Source of the DNA: Ulvibacter algarum
GTDB taxonomy: Bacteria; Bacteroidota; Bacteroidia; Flavobacteriales; Flavobacteriaceae
Length of the DNA stretch: 64,000 nucleotides
Assembly: GCA_947488905.1 (NCBI GenBank)
Contig: CANLBJ010000001.1
Span: 434,001-498,000 of the forward strand
Direction: 5' to 3'
The position numbers and the translations under genes were made by a program. Position 1 is the stretch's first letter; each line of letters begins with the position of its first letter. Below the pieces are notes generated by a model that saw nothing but the letters and a program-made list of their open reading frames with translations, was not told the DNA's origin and ran no database searches. This document shows, piece after piece, positions 36,531 through 44,544 of the stretch.

Positions 36531-38651
36531 ATGCAAGACCCAAAACGTTATACCATTACAGCAGCATTACCTTATACTAACGGCCCAGTTCACATTGGCC
36601 ACTTAGCAGGTGTGTATGTGCCAGCAGATATTTATGCTCGTTTTCAGCGATTGCAAGGTAAAGACGTTGCTTTTGTTTGCGGTAGTGATGAGCACGGAGT
36701 GCCTATTACTTTAAAAGCAAAAAAAGAAGGCATCACACCACAGCAAGTAGTTGATAAATATCACGCGATTATTAAACAATCGTTTGAAGATTTTGGGATT
36801 ACATTTGATAATTATTCGCGTACATCGGCAAAAGTGCATCACGATACTGCCAGCGAGTTTTTTAAAAAATTATATGACGAAGGTAAGTTCATTGAAGAAG
36901 TTACTGAGCAATTATACGACGCAGAAGCAGATCAGTTTTTAGCAGACCGCTTTGTGGTGGGTACTTGTCCTAAATGTGGTAATGAAGAAAGCTACGGCGA
37001 TCAATGTGAAGCCTGCGGTACAACTCATAACGCTACAGACTTAATAAACCCAAAAAGTGCCATTACAGGCGCGGTACCTACATTAAAAGAAACAAAACAC
37101 TGGTTTTTACCATTAGACCAATACGAGCCATTTTTAAAAGAATGGATTTTAAAAGACCATAAAAAAGATTGGAAAACAAACGTATACGGGCAATGTAAAT
37201 CTTGGATTGACGACGGGTTAAGACCTCGCGCAGTAACCCGTGATTTAGATTGGGGAATCCCAGTGCCTGTAGAAGGAGCAGAAGGTAAAGTATTGTACGT
37301 TTGGTTTGATGCCCCTATTGGGTATATCTCTGCTACAAAAGAGTGGGCAGAACGTGAAGGGAAAGATTGGGAGCCTTACTGGAAGAGTGATGACACTAAG
37401 TTGCTTCACTTTATAGGGAAAGACAATATTGTTTTTCACTGTATCATTTTCCCGAGTATGTTGAAGGCAGATGGGACTTATATAATGCCAGACAACGTAC
37501 CGGCAAATGAGTTTTTAAACCTAGAGGGAAATAAAATTTCTACAAGTAAAAACTGGGCGGTTTGGTTACACGAGTACCTAGAAGATTTTCCTGGACAGCA
37601 AGATGTGTTGCGATATACATTGACAGCAAATGCGCCAGAGACAAAGGACAACGACTTTACGTGGGCAGATTTACAAGCAAAAAACAATAATGAGTTGGTT
37701 GCTATCTTCGGAAATTTTATAAATCGAGTTACGGTGCTTACCCATAAATATTATGATGGCGTGGTACCTGCTCCAGCGGCTTTTTCTGAAGTTGACGAAA
37801 AAACGCTAGCAGAACTAAAAGCCTACCCTGCAGTAATAGAGAGCAGCATCGAGAGATATCGTTTCCGCGAAGCGCAACAAGAATTAATGAACGTTGCCAG
37901 ACTAGGAAACAAATACCTAGCAGACGAAGAGCCTTGGAAAACTATTAAGGTTGACGAAGAAAGAACAAAAACAATTATGTACGTTGCTTTACAAATAGCG
38001 AGTGCATTGGCTGTTTTAAGCGAACCGTTTATACCTTTTACTTCTGTAAAACTTAAAAATATGCTCAATGTCAGTTCGAGCCCTTCGACAAGCTCAGGAC
38101 AGGCCAAGGTCGAGAACTCAATAAAATGGGCAGACGTTTCAACAAATGAAGAATTAATAACGCCAGGACACACCATCAACAAAAACGAATTACTCTTCAG
38201 TAAAATAGAAGACACACAAATACAAGCACAATTGGATAAACTAGCCGCGAGCAAACTTGCAAACGAGATTGCAAACAAAGAAGTAACGCCACAAAAAGAC
38301 ACCTGTACTTTTGACGATTTTACAAAACTTGATATGCGAGTAGGTACTATCATCGAAGCAGAAAAAATGCCAAAAGCAAAAAAGCTTTTAGTCTTAAAAG
38401 TAGATACGGGTATTGACATTCGTACCATCGTATCAGGTATTGCAGAAAGCTTTACTCCAGAAGAGATTATAGGAAAACAAGTAACCGTTTTAGTAAACCT
38501 TGCGCCAAGAGCCTTAAGAGGAGTAGATAGCGAAGGGATGATCTTAATGACAGAGATGCCAGATGGAAAGTTAGTATTTGTAAATCCAGACACTTCGACT
38601 CCGCTCAGTGCAGGCTCAGATGGGGTTGCAAATGGGGAGACTATAAATTAA
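36531..38651 (+). CDS. metG: Methionyl-tRNA synthetase
   Basis: 706 residues. Charges tRNA-Met. Class I signatures: HIGH as HIGH (21-24, in VHIGHLAG), KMSKS as KISTSK near residue 337, and a zinc knuckle CPKCG...CEACG around 145-162. After residue ~600 a C-terminal tRNA-binding domain of the EMAP-II/Trbp111 type ([24 protein letters not shown]) supports dimerisation. Two in-frame copies of the palindromic repeat are present: residues ~514-530 ([12 protein letters not shown]) between the anticodon domain and the C-terminal domain, and about 688-697 ([11 protein letters not shown]) at the extreme C-terminus. Both sites are linker or tail, so function should survive. Confidence 0.96.
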   Translation: MQDPKRYTITAALPYTNGPVHIGHLAGVYVPADIYARFQRLQGKDVAFVCGSDEHGVPITLKAKKEGITPQQVVDKYHAIIKQSFEDFGITFDNYSRTSAKVHHDTASEFFKKLYDEGKFIEEVTEQLYDAEADQFLADRFVVGTCPKCGNEESYGDQCEACGTTHNATDLINPKSAITGAVPTLKETKHWFLPLDQYEPFLKEWILKDHKKDWKTNVYGQCKSWIDDGLRPRAVTRDLDWGIPVPVEGAEGKVLYVWFDAPIGYISATKEWAEREGKDWEPYWKSDDTKLLHFIGKDNIVFHCIIFPSMLKADGTYIMPDNVPANEFLNLEGNKISTSKNWAVWLHEYLEDFPGQQDVLRYTLTANAPETKDNDFTWADLQAKNNNELVAIFGNFINRVTVLTHKYYDGVVPAPAAFSEVDEKTLAELKAYPAVIESSIERYRFREAQQELMNVARLGNKYLADEEPWKTIKVDEERTKTIMYVALQIASALAVLSEPFIPFTSVKLKNMLNVSSSPSTSSGQAKVENSIKWADVSTNEELITPGHTINKNELLFSKIEDTQIQAQLDKLAASKLANEIANKEVTPQKDTCTFDDFTKLDMRVGTIIEAEKMPKAKKLLVLKVDTGIDIRTIVSGIAESFTPEEIIGKQVTVLVNLAPRALRGVDSEGMILMTEMPDGKLVFVNPDTSTPLSAGSDGVANGETIN
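38071..38119. repeat. Palindromic repeat copy inside metG
   Basis: Contains CCCTTCGACAAGCTCAGGAC within imperfect flanking inverted repeats (AGTTCGAG and TCGAGAACT). It is translated as SPSTSSGQ, a peptide I associate with this repeat family. Confidence 0.75.
38593..38620. repeat. Palindromic repeat fragment at the metG 3' end
   Basis: CACTTCGACTCCGCTCAGTG, translated as TSTPLSA; it extends the metG C-terminus. Confidence 0.65.
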
Positions 38652-38667
38652 AACTAAATACAAATAG

Positions 38668-38709
38668 GACCTCTCTAGTATAATATACTTGAGAGGTCTT
38701 TTTTTTTTT
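38668..38709 (+). terminator. Terminator after metG
   Basis: GACCTCTC pairs with GAGAGGTC, with further pairing inside, followed by a run of at least ten T. Confidence 0.8.
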
Positions 38710-38713
38710 CACT

Positions 38714-40831
38714 ATGCTCAACCACATCCTAAAAACCACAAACCTCCCAGCATCAAGCATTAAAAACACGCTTGCATTACTAGCAGAAGACTGTACTATT
38801 CCATTTATAGCACGTTACAGAAAAGAACGCACAGGCAATCTTGATGAGGTGCAGATTGAGTTGATAGTTACGTTAAAAGAAGCGTTTGAGGCCTTAGAAA
38901 AAAGAAAGGTCACCATCTTAAAAGCGATGGACGAGCAGGGAGAATTAACGACAGAACTTAAACTTAAAATTTCCGAAGCAAAAGATATCACCTCGCTTGA
39001 GGATATCTACTTACCCTTCAAGAAAAAACGAAAAACAAAAGCAGAGACCGCACGTAAAAATGGTTTAGAACCGTTAGCAAAACTCATTATGGCGCAAAAT
39101 GCCCGTGATGTTGATGGTCTTGCATTGCGCTATATCACTAAAGAGGTAACGAGTGCAGATGATGCGCTAGAAGGTGCTAGATTTATTATTGCAGAGTGGA
39201 TTAATGAGCGTGTAGATATTAGAAATAACATTAGGCGTGAGCTAGAACGCCACGCGGTGATTAGTACTAAAGTTGTTAAGTCTAAAAAGGAAGATGAAAA
39301 GGCGCAAAAATTTAGAGATTATTTTGCGTGGGATGAGGCTTTTTCGCGATGCCCATCGCACAGGTTATTGGCTATTTTGCGTGCAGAAAATGAAGGGTTT
39401 ATTCGCGTAAAAATTGAGATTGAAAAGGAGCGAGTTTTAGATAGAATAGCGCGCAAACTTATAAAGTCACAAGGCGATTGTGCAGTCCAAATAGAACTTG
39501 CCATTACAGATGCGTATAAGCGATTGTTGTTTCCGGCATTGTCTAACGAGATTCTGAGTGCAGCAAAAAAGAAAGCAGACGAAACTGCCATCACCATTTT
39601 TGCAAAAAACTTAAAGCAATTATTGTTAGGTTCGCCGTTAGGTGAAAAGCGCATTCTTGCTATTGACCCTGGTTTTAGAACCGGCTGTAAAGTGGTTTGT
39701 CTTGATGCACAAGGCGCATTTTTACACAACGACACAATCTACCCACATCCTCCTAAAAGTGATGAGATAGGTGCTATGAATAAAATTAGCAGCTTAGTAG
39801 AAAAATATAAAATAGAAGCCATCGCCATAGGTAATGGTACTGCCTCGAGAGAGACGGAAGCCATAATTAAAAAGGTGCCGTTTAAAAACGAGGTGGAAAT
39901 TTTTATAGTGAGCGAAGCAGGCGCAAGTATTTATAGCGCAAGTAAGATTGCGCGTGATGAATTCCCTGATTATGACGTGACGGTACGTGGCGCGATCTCA
40001 ATAGGTCGCAGACTTGCAGACCCGCTGGCAGAGTTGGTGAAGATAGATGCAAAATCTATAGGAGTGGGGCAATATCAACACGATGTAGATCAATCACAAT
40101 TAAAAAACTCGCTAGACAGAGTGGTCGAGAATTGTGTGAATGCGGTGGGTGTAAATATCAACACGGCAAGTGTTCCGCTACTCAGTTATGTTTCGGGAAT
40201 TGGCCCTAAACTGGCAGAAAACATTGTGGAGTATCGTGAATCTAACGGCGCGTTTACTTCTAGAAATGACATAAAAAAAGTACCGAGACTGGGCGCAAAA
40301 GCCTTTGAGCAAGGTGCTGGATTTTTACGAATCCGTGATGCTAAAAACCCCTTAGATAATTCTTCTGTGCATCCAGAACGCTATGCGCTCGTAAAACAGA
40401 TGGCAAAGGATCAAGGGGTGGCGCTTTCTGCTTTCCTCGGAAATACCACAGCGTTAAAAAATGTGCCATTAAATAACTATTGCACAGACGAAGTGGGCTT
40501 GCCTACCCTTGAAGATATTGTCAAAGAACTTGAAAAACCAGGGCTTGATATTAGAGAAAAAGCAAAAGTATTTGCTTTTAACCAAAGCATAAAAACCATT
40601 GACGATTTACGATCGGGTCAAGTGTTACCTGGTATAGTGAATAATATCACTGCTTTTGGTTGTTTTGTAGATGTAGGTATTAAAGAAAGTGGTTTGATTC
40701 ACGTTTCTAATCTGTCTGAAAGTTTTGTAAAAGATGTAAATGAGCACGTTGCTTTGCAGCAGCAAGTACTAGTAAAAGTGCTAGAGGTAGATGTGGTTCG
40801 TAAAAGGATACAATTAAAACTGGAGAAATAG
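38714..40831 (+). CDS. tex: Tex family S1 RNA-binding protein
   Basis: 705 residues. Tex is a conserved nucleic-acid-binding factor related to eukaryotic Spt6, linked to transcription. The N-terminal helical block (CTIPFIARYRKERTGNLDEV), the YqgF/RuvX-like RNase H domain (RILAIDPGFRTGCKVV), a helix-hairpin-helix part (LSYVSGIGPKLAENIVEYR) and a C-terminal S1 domain (about 635-705, LPGIVNNITAFGCFVDVGI) appear in the expected order. It is followed two bases later by the HDAC-like gene and should be co-transcribed with it. Confidence 0.95.
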   Translation: MLNHILKTTNLPASSIKNTLALLAEDCTIPFIARYRKERTGNLDEVQIELIVTLKEAFEALEKRKVTILKAMDEQGELTTELKLKISEAKDITSLEDIYLPFKKKRKTKAETARKNGLEPLAKLIMAQNARDVDGLALRYITKEVTSADDALEGARFIIAEWINERVDIRNNIRRELERHAVISTKVVKSKKEDEKAQKFRDYFAWDEAFSRCPSHRLLAILRAENEGFIRVKIEIEKERVLDRIARKLIKSQGDCAVQIELAITDAYKRLLFPALSNEILSAAKKKADETAITIFAKNLKQLLLGSPLGEKRILAIDPGFRTGCKVVCLDAQGAFLHNDTIYPHPPKSDEIGAMNKISSLVEKYKIEAIAIGNGTASRETEAIIKKVPFKNEVEIFIVSEAGASIYSASKIARDEFPDYDVTVRGAISIGRRLADPLAELVKIDAKSIGVGQYQHDVDQSQLKNSLDRVVENCVNAVGVNINTASVPLLSYVSGIGPKLAENIVEYRESNGAFTSRNDIKKVPRLGAKAFEQGAGFLRIRDAKNPLDNSSVHPERYALVKQMAKDQGVALSAFLGNTTALKNVPLNNYCTDEVGLPTLEDIVKELEKPGLDIREKAKVFAFNQSIKTIDDLRSGQVLPGIVNNITAFGCFVDVGIKESGLIHVSNLSESFVKDVNEHVALQQQVLVKVLEVDVVRKRIQLKLEK

Positions 40832-40833
40832 CT

Positions 40834-41736
40834 ATGCTCAAAGTAGCACACCATCCTATTTATAAATATAGTTTACCAGAGAAACATCGCTTTCCTATGG
40901 CAAAATATGACTTGCTACCTAAATACCTTTTAGACCAAGGTATTTGTGTACAGGACAATTTTTTTGAACCCCAGAAAATTTCCGAAGTTGATATTCTTAA
41001 AATGCATACTGCAGATTATTATCATAGACTGCTAGCTCTAGATATTGATAAAAAGGAGATTAGGAAAATGGGTTTCCCTTTACGTAAAGAACTTGTGGAG
41101 AGAGGGCATTACATTATGGGTGGTACGGTGCAGGGATGCGAGTATGCGATTAAAAATGGAGTGGCACTTAATATTGCTGGAGGTACGCATCACGCGTATG
41201 CAGATCACGGCGAGGCTTTCTGTTTGTTAAACGATCAAGCGGTGGCAGCAAGATGGTTGTTGGATGCTCACGAGATACATAAGATACTCATTGTAGATCT
41301 TGACGTACATCAGGGCAATGGGACTGCAAAAATCTTTGAAAATGAGGATCGAGTATTTACATTTTCTATGCACGGGGCAAAAAATTATCCTTTTAAAAAG
41401 GAGAAAAGTGATCTTGATATTGGGCTAGATGATGGCACTGAAGACGCAGCGTATCTAGAAGTTTTATACAACACATTGCCTAAGCTTATAGAGAAAGTAA
41501 AGCCAGATTTTATATTCTATTTAAGTGGTGTAGATATTCTGGCAACAGATAAGCTAGGTAGGCTTTCTTGTACTATAGACGGTTGTAAAGAGCGAGATCG
41601 TTTTGTGTTACAAACCTGTAAAGATCATAATATTCCTCTGCAAATAAGTATGGGCGGTGGGTATTCGCCAGCAATTGAGCTTATTATTGAAGCACACGCC
41701 AATACTTATAAAATGGCGAAGGAGGTTTATTTTTAG
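40834..41736 (+). CDS. Histone-deacetylase-family (AcuC/HDAC-like) protein
   Basis: 300 residues. Zinc-dependent amidohydrolase of the arginase/deacetylase fold. Catalytic His119/His120 (GGTHHAYAD), zinc ligands Asp157 and His159 (IVDLDVHQGNG) and Asp234 (SGVDILATDKLG), and the glycine loop SMGGGYSP (272-279) are all present. Bacterial members deacetylate small acetylated molecules or acetyl-lysine; the substrate is not known. It starts two bases after tex, suggesting translational coupling. Confidence 0.92.
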   Translation: MLKVAHHPIYKYSLPEKHRFPMAKYDLLPKYLLDQGICVQDNFFEPQKISEVDILKMHTADYYHRLLALDIDKKEIRKMGFPLRKELVERGHYIMGGTVQGCEYAIKNGVALNIAGGTHHAYADHGEAFCLLNDQAVAARWLLDAHEIHKILIVDLDVHQGNGTAKIFENEDRVFTFSMHGAKNYPFKKEKSDLDIGLDDGTEDAAYLEVLYNTLPKLIEKVKPDFIFYLSGVDILATDKLGRLSCTIDGCKERDRFVLQTCKDHNIPLQISMGGGYSPAIELIIEAHANTYKMAKEVYF

Positions 41737-41777
41737 TTTTCTTGTAATTTTTTTACATTTTAATAGACTGAAATTTT

Positions 41778-42617
41778 ATGCAAAAGACGTTCACAGAGTT
41801 TTCTACAAAAGCACAGTTTGTTATTGACAGAGATGAGGTATTAAAAGCTTTTAAAAAAAGCAAGCAATTAGGTTTGTATACTTTTATCTGGGCGCAAGAA
41901 TTTGCAATTCAGATTATTGTAGACGGTGTACCCATTAATTTACAGCCACAACAAATTATATCACTAACACCTATTCAATATTTACAATACGTGGGAGGAG
42001 ATGGAGGTATTGTGTATCAATTTAACCGAGAGTTTTATTGCATTAAAGACCATGATAAAGAGGTAAGTTGTGCAGGTATTCTTTTCTTCGGAAATCAATC
42101 TATTCCTATTGTTTCATTAGATGAGAAAGAGCAAAGCAGTTTTGATAATTTACATCAAATTTTTTTAGAAGAAATAGAAAACAAAGATCCCATTCAAGCA
42201 GAAATGTTAAGAATGTTGATGTCAAGGTTTATCATTAAAATGACACGCCTTTTTAAATTAAATAACCCAGAGTTATTAGTAGAAAAAGGAAGTGATCATC
42301 TATTACGACAATTTAACGTGCTTGTAGAAGCTCATTATAAAGAAGAGCATAGCGTTTCTTTTTACGCAGATAAACTCTTTAAATCTCCCAAAACCTTATC
42401 TAACTCTTTTGCTAAATTAGGGAAGAGTCCTTTACAGATTATACACGCTCGTATTATTCTTGAAGCCAAACGTCAAATGCTCTATACAGATAAAAACGCA
42501 AAAGAGATTGGGTATGAAATAGGTTTTGAAGATGCCTCCCATCTAAGCCGTATGTTTAAAAAAGTAGCCGGTGTTTCTCCTACAGAGTTTAAAAAATCAA
42601 CATTATTAATGTCATAG
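41778..42617 (+). CDS. AraC-family transcriptional regulator
   Basis: 279 residues. A cupin-like N-terminal part (about 15-110) and a C-terminal AraC HTH pair (about 180-275; KSPKTLSNSFAKLGKSPLQI and KEIGYEIGFEDASHLSRMFK, then GVSPTEFKKS). A 14-nt element directly after its stop codon and again before the gene at 43313 lies at the same distance from each predicted -7 region, so this regulator probably controls 42739-44491. The effector is unknown. Confidence 0.9.
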   Translation: MQKTFTEFSTKAQFVIDRDEVLKAFKKSKQLGLYTFIWAQEFAIQIIVDGVPINLQPQQIISLTPIQYLQYVGGDGGIVYQFNREFYCIKDHDKEVSCAGILFFGNQSIPIVSLDEKEQSSFDNLHQIFLEEIENKDPIQAEMLRMLMSRFIIKMTRLFKLNNPELLVEKGSDHLLRQFNVLVEAHYKEEHSVSFYADKLFKSPKTLSNSFAKLGKSPLQIIHARIILEAKRQMLYTDKNAKEIGYEIGFEDASHLSRMFKKVAGVSPTEFKKSTLLMS

Positions 42618-42640
42618 GGAAAAATTGACAAGTACTAAGG
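42618..42640 (+). promoter_or_regulatory. Candidate AraC-type operator, copy 1
   Basis: GGAAAAATTGACAA, seven bases, then GG. The same pattern occurs at 43225. CTTTG of the downstream -7-like box begins exactly 60 bases after the first base in both. Confidence 0.65.
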
Positions 42641-42684
42641 AATTACGAACCACAAACCAACACCTTTCTCTTCGCATCTTTGCA

Positions 42685-42730
42685 GTGTAATAAATAATAA
42701 CCTGTTGAAACGTTAAGTTCAACATTACAC
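42685..42730 (+). promoter_or_regulatory. Inverted repeat in the 5' leader of the gene at 42739
   Basis: GTTGAA (42704-42709) pairs with TTCAAC (42718-42723), and GTGTAAT (42685-42691) with ATTACAC (42724-42730). A 12-base bulge lies on the 5' side. It ends eight bases before the ATG, so it could mask the start. Confidence 0.5.
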
Positions 42731-42738
42731 TACAAATT

Positions 42739-43206
42739 ATGAAAAGCACATATAAGTTAATACTCGTATTAGTCATTTCCATTTTTGGTTATAGTACTAC
42801 AACAAACGCACAGAATTTTACTGACACATTAGAGACTGTATATCTTAACCAGTCTCCAGAGTCTTCTTTAATAAAAACAAGTTACTCCCTCTTGAGTGAT
42901 GAATTGATAGATATGGAATCTATTAATTTTAGTAAAGAAATAAGAGATGCTAAAAAACAAAAAGAACACATTGTTTTAAGTAATGGAAAAGAGGTGTTAA
43001 AATCAAAGTTTCTAAAAACATTAAGGTCTTCAGCAAATAGCACGGAAAACATAAATACTTTTTATAAACGTGTTTATACTAAAATACCAGAGCTTGAAAG
43101 TATAGAAATAGGCGAAACAACTTTGTCTAAATTATATATAGCAGTTAAAAAAAACACCCTTCACGGTAAGCTAGAGAATACAGGTAAAGAACTCTCTTGG
43201 TTATAA
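42739..43206 (+). CDS. Secreted protein, unknown
   Basis: 155 residues with a signal peptide (cut after TTTNAQ, about 25). I do not recognise the mature domain; it is lysine-rich and mostly helical (EIRDAKKQKEHIVLSNGKEV, FYKRVYTKIPELESIEIGE). It is the first gene after the AraC regulator and carries the shared element upstream, so it is probably part of that regulon. Confidence 0.65.
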   Translation: MKSTYKLILVLVISIFGYSTTTNAQNFTDTLETVYLNQSPESSLIKTSYSLLSDELIDMESINFSKEIRDAKKQKEHIVLSNGKEVLKSKFLKTLRSSANSTENINTFYKRVYTKIPELESIEIGETTLSKLYIAVKKNTLHGKLENTGKELSWL

Positions 43207-43224
43207 TCTTAATAAAATTTTAAA

Positions 43225-43247
43225 GGAAAAATTGACAATCAATTGGG
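43225..43247 (+). promoter_or_regulatory. Candidate AraC-type operator, copy 2
   Basis: GGAAAAATTGACAA, seven bases, then GG, as at 42618, with CTTTG 60 bases after the first base. It should drive 43313-44491. Confidence 0.65.
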
Positions 43248-43312
43248 CGGTTTAGCTATAAAAGTCACCTACCTATTATTAGACCTTTGTATCACAATTA
43301 AAACACAGTATT

Positions 43313-43471
43313 ATGAAAACGACACATACCTCAGTTTTTAACCTAATAAATATTTTTAGGCAAGGAAAAAAAATAATCAAAAACCTAAACACAGTTCAGC
43401 ATTGTGAGGAGAAAAGCATTCATGATTATTACTGTGATGCAGAAAAACCACACGTAACATTTCAGAATTAA
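43313..43471 (+). CDS. Small protein of 52 residues, unknown
   Basis: ATG at 43313 to TAA at 43471. The product starts MKTTHTSVFNLINIFRQGKK and ends DYYCDAEKPHVTFQN. It has two cysteines, is basic in the middle, and has no signal peptide. The position directly behind the second shared element, and 28 bases before the CMD-family gene, supports it being a real gene. The function is unknown. Confidence 0.5.
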   Translation: MKTTHTSVFNLINIFRQGKKIIKNLNTVQHCEEKSIHDYYCDAEKPHVTFQN

Positions 43472-43499
43472 AATAATTAAACATAAAAAAACAAATAAT

Positions 43500-44048
43500 A
43501 TGATAACAATTAATGTACCTCAGAGAGATGAAGTATCTCAAAACAATCAAGCAATATTTGATAACCTTGAAAAGCAATTAGGTTTTGTCCCTAACCTTTA
43601 TGCAACTTATGCTCACAGTGATACAGCATTAGAAAATTACCTTACATTTTCTGGAGCAAAGACATCACTTTCAGCAAAAGAAAAAGAAGTAGTTAACCTC
43701 GCAGTTAGTGAAGTAAACCAATGTAATTATTGCTTAAGTGCTCATACGGCCATTGGTAAGATGAATGGCTTTACTGACGATCAAATATTAGAATTAAGAG
43801 GTGGGTCAGCATCATTTGATGCTAAGCTAGATGCCTTAGCAAAACTAGCTAAAAATGTAACTGAAAACCGCGGAAGAGCAAGTGCTAATGTAACAGAAGA
43901 CTTTTTTAGCGCTGGCTACAATAAAGCATCTTTTATAGACACCATAGTACAAGTAGGAGAAAAAACAATATCAAATTACGTGCATAGTGCTACCCAAGTG
44001 CCTATAGATTTTCCAGTAGCGCAACCATTAGAATCAAATTTAGTATAA
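43500..44048 (+). CDS. Carboxymuconolactone decarboxylase / AhpD-like protein
   Basis: 182 residues. The AhpD-type redox motif is complete: NQCNYCLSAHTAIGK with Cys75, Cys78 and His82, on a helical CMD fold. Such proteins act as peroxidase partners or thiol-disulfide enzymes. The N-terminus (MITINVPQRDEVSQNNQAIF) resembles uncharacterised peroxidase-related members. It lies in the AraC-linked group with a cupredoxin-like protein, which suggests a stress or redox response; that is inference. Confidence 0.88.
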   Translation: MITINVPQRDEVSQNNQAIFDNLEKQLGFVPNLYATYAHSDTALENYLTFSGAKTSLSAKEKEVVNLAVSEVNQCNYCLSAHTAIGKMNGFTDDQILELRGGSASFDAKLDALAKLAKNVTENRGRASANVTEDFFSAGYNKASFIDTIVQVGEKTISNYVHSATQVPIDFPVAQPLESNLV

Positions 44049-44077
44049 TTAATAATCACTTAATAAAAATAGAAATA

Positions 44078-44491
44078 ATGAAAAAAATAATCGCAATTTT
44101 AGTAGTAGCCGTATCATTCTCATTCTCTGCACAAGCACAAGATATGATGAAAAAAGATACAATGAAGAAAGAGGCAAAGATGATGAAAGTACAAACAGTC
44201 TCATTAGAGCAAACTCCAGGAGAGTTTACACAAAAAGATATCACTTTAAAAGAAGGTACTTATGTTTTTGAAGTGTCTAATAAAAATGCAGGGACAGATG
44301 TAGGTTTTGTTTTAGTGCCTCAAGGAAAAGACGCTAGTAATCCTGAAAACCATATTAAAAATGCATACGTTACTAATGTGGTAAAAGAAGGAACAAAGGA
44401 GACTTCTAATAATGTTAAATTGACAAAAGGTACATACACATATTTTTGTCCAATGAATAAAACTCCCCAATATACGCTAACCGTAGAGTAG
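44078..44491 (+). CDS. Secreted cupredoxin-like protein
   Basis: 137 residues: signal peptide (to SAQAQ, 21), a Met/Lys-rich segment (DMMKKDTMKKEAKMMK), then a small beta-sandwich (about 37-137) ending GTYTYFCPMNKTPQYTL. Cys124 and Met126 lie where type 1 copper proteins place Cys and Met, but the histidine normally between them and the upstream His ligand are not evident (only His92). Copper binding is therefore doubtful or different. Methionine-rich leader segments occur in periplasmic copper handlers. Last gene before a strong terminator. Confidence 0.75.
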   Translation: MKKIIAILVVAVSFSFSAQAQDMMKKDTMKKEAKMMKVQTVSLEQTPGEFTQKDITLKEGTYVFEVSNKNAGTDVGFVLVPQGKDASNPENHIKNAYVTNVVKEGTKETSNNVKLTKGTYTYFCPMNKTPQYTLTVE

Positions 44492-44506
44492 CTTATTAAT
44501 TATAAT

Positions 44507-44543
44507 AAAAAAGGTCGCCATTGTTATATGGCGACCTTTTTTT
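44507..44543. terminator. Bidirectional terminator between convergent genes
   Basis: A perfect 15-bp stem, AAAAAAGGTCGCCAT with its complement, and a six-base loop. It serves the cupredoxin gene and the convergent LuxR-type regulator. Confidence 0.9.
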
Positions 44544-44544
44544 G

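Noticed and set aside
37823-38593. 256-codon open frame antisense to metG
   Set aside because: The metG frame carries clear domains; the antisense frame has no recognisable motif and arises from codon bias.
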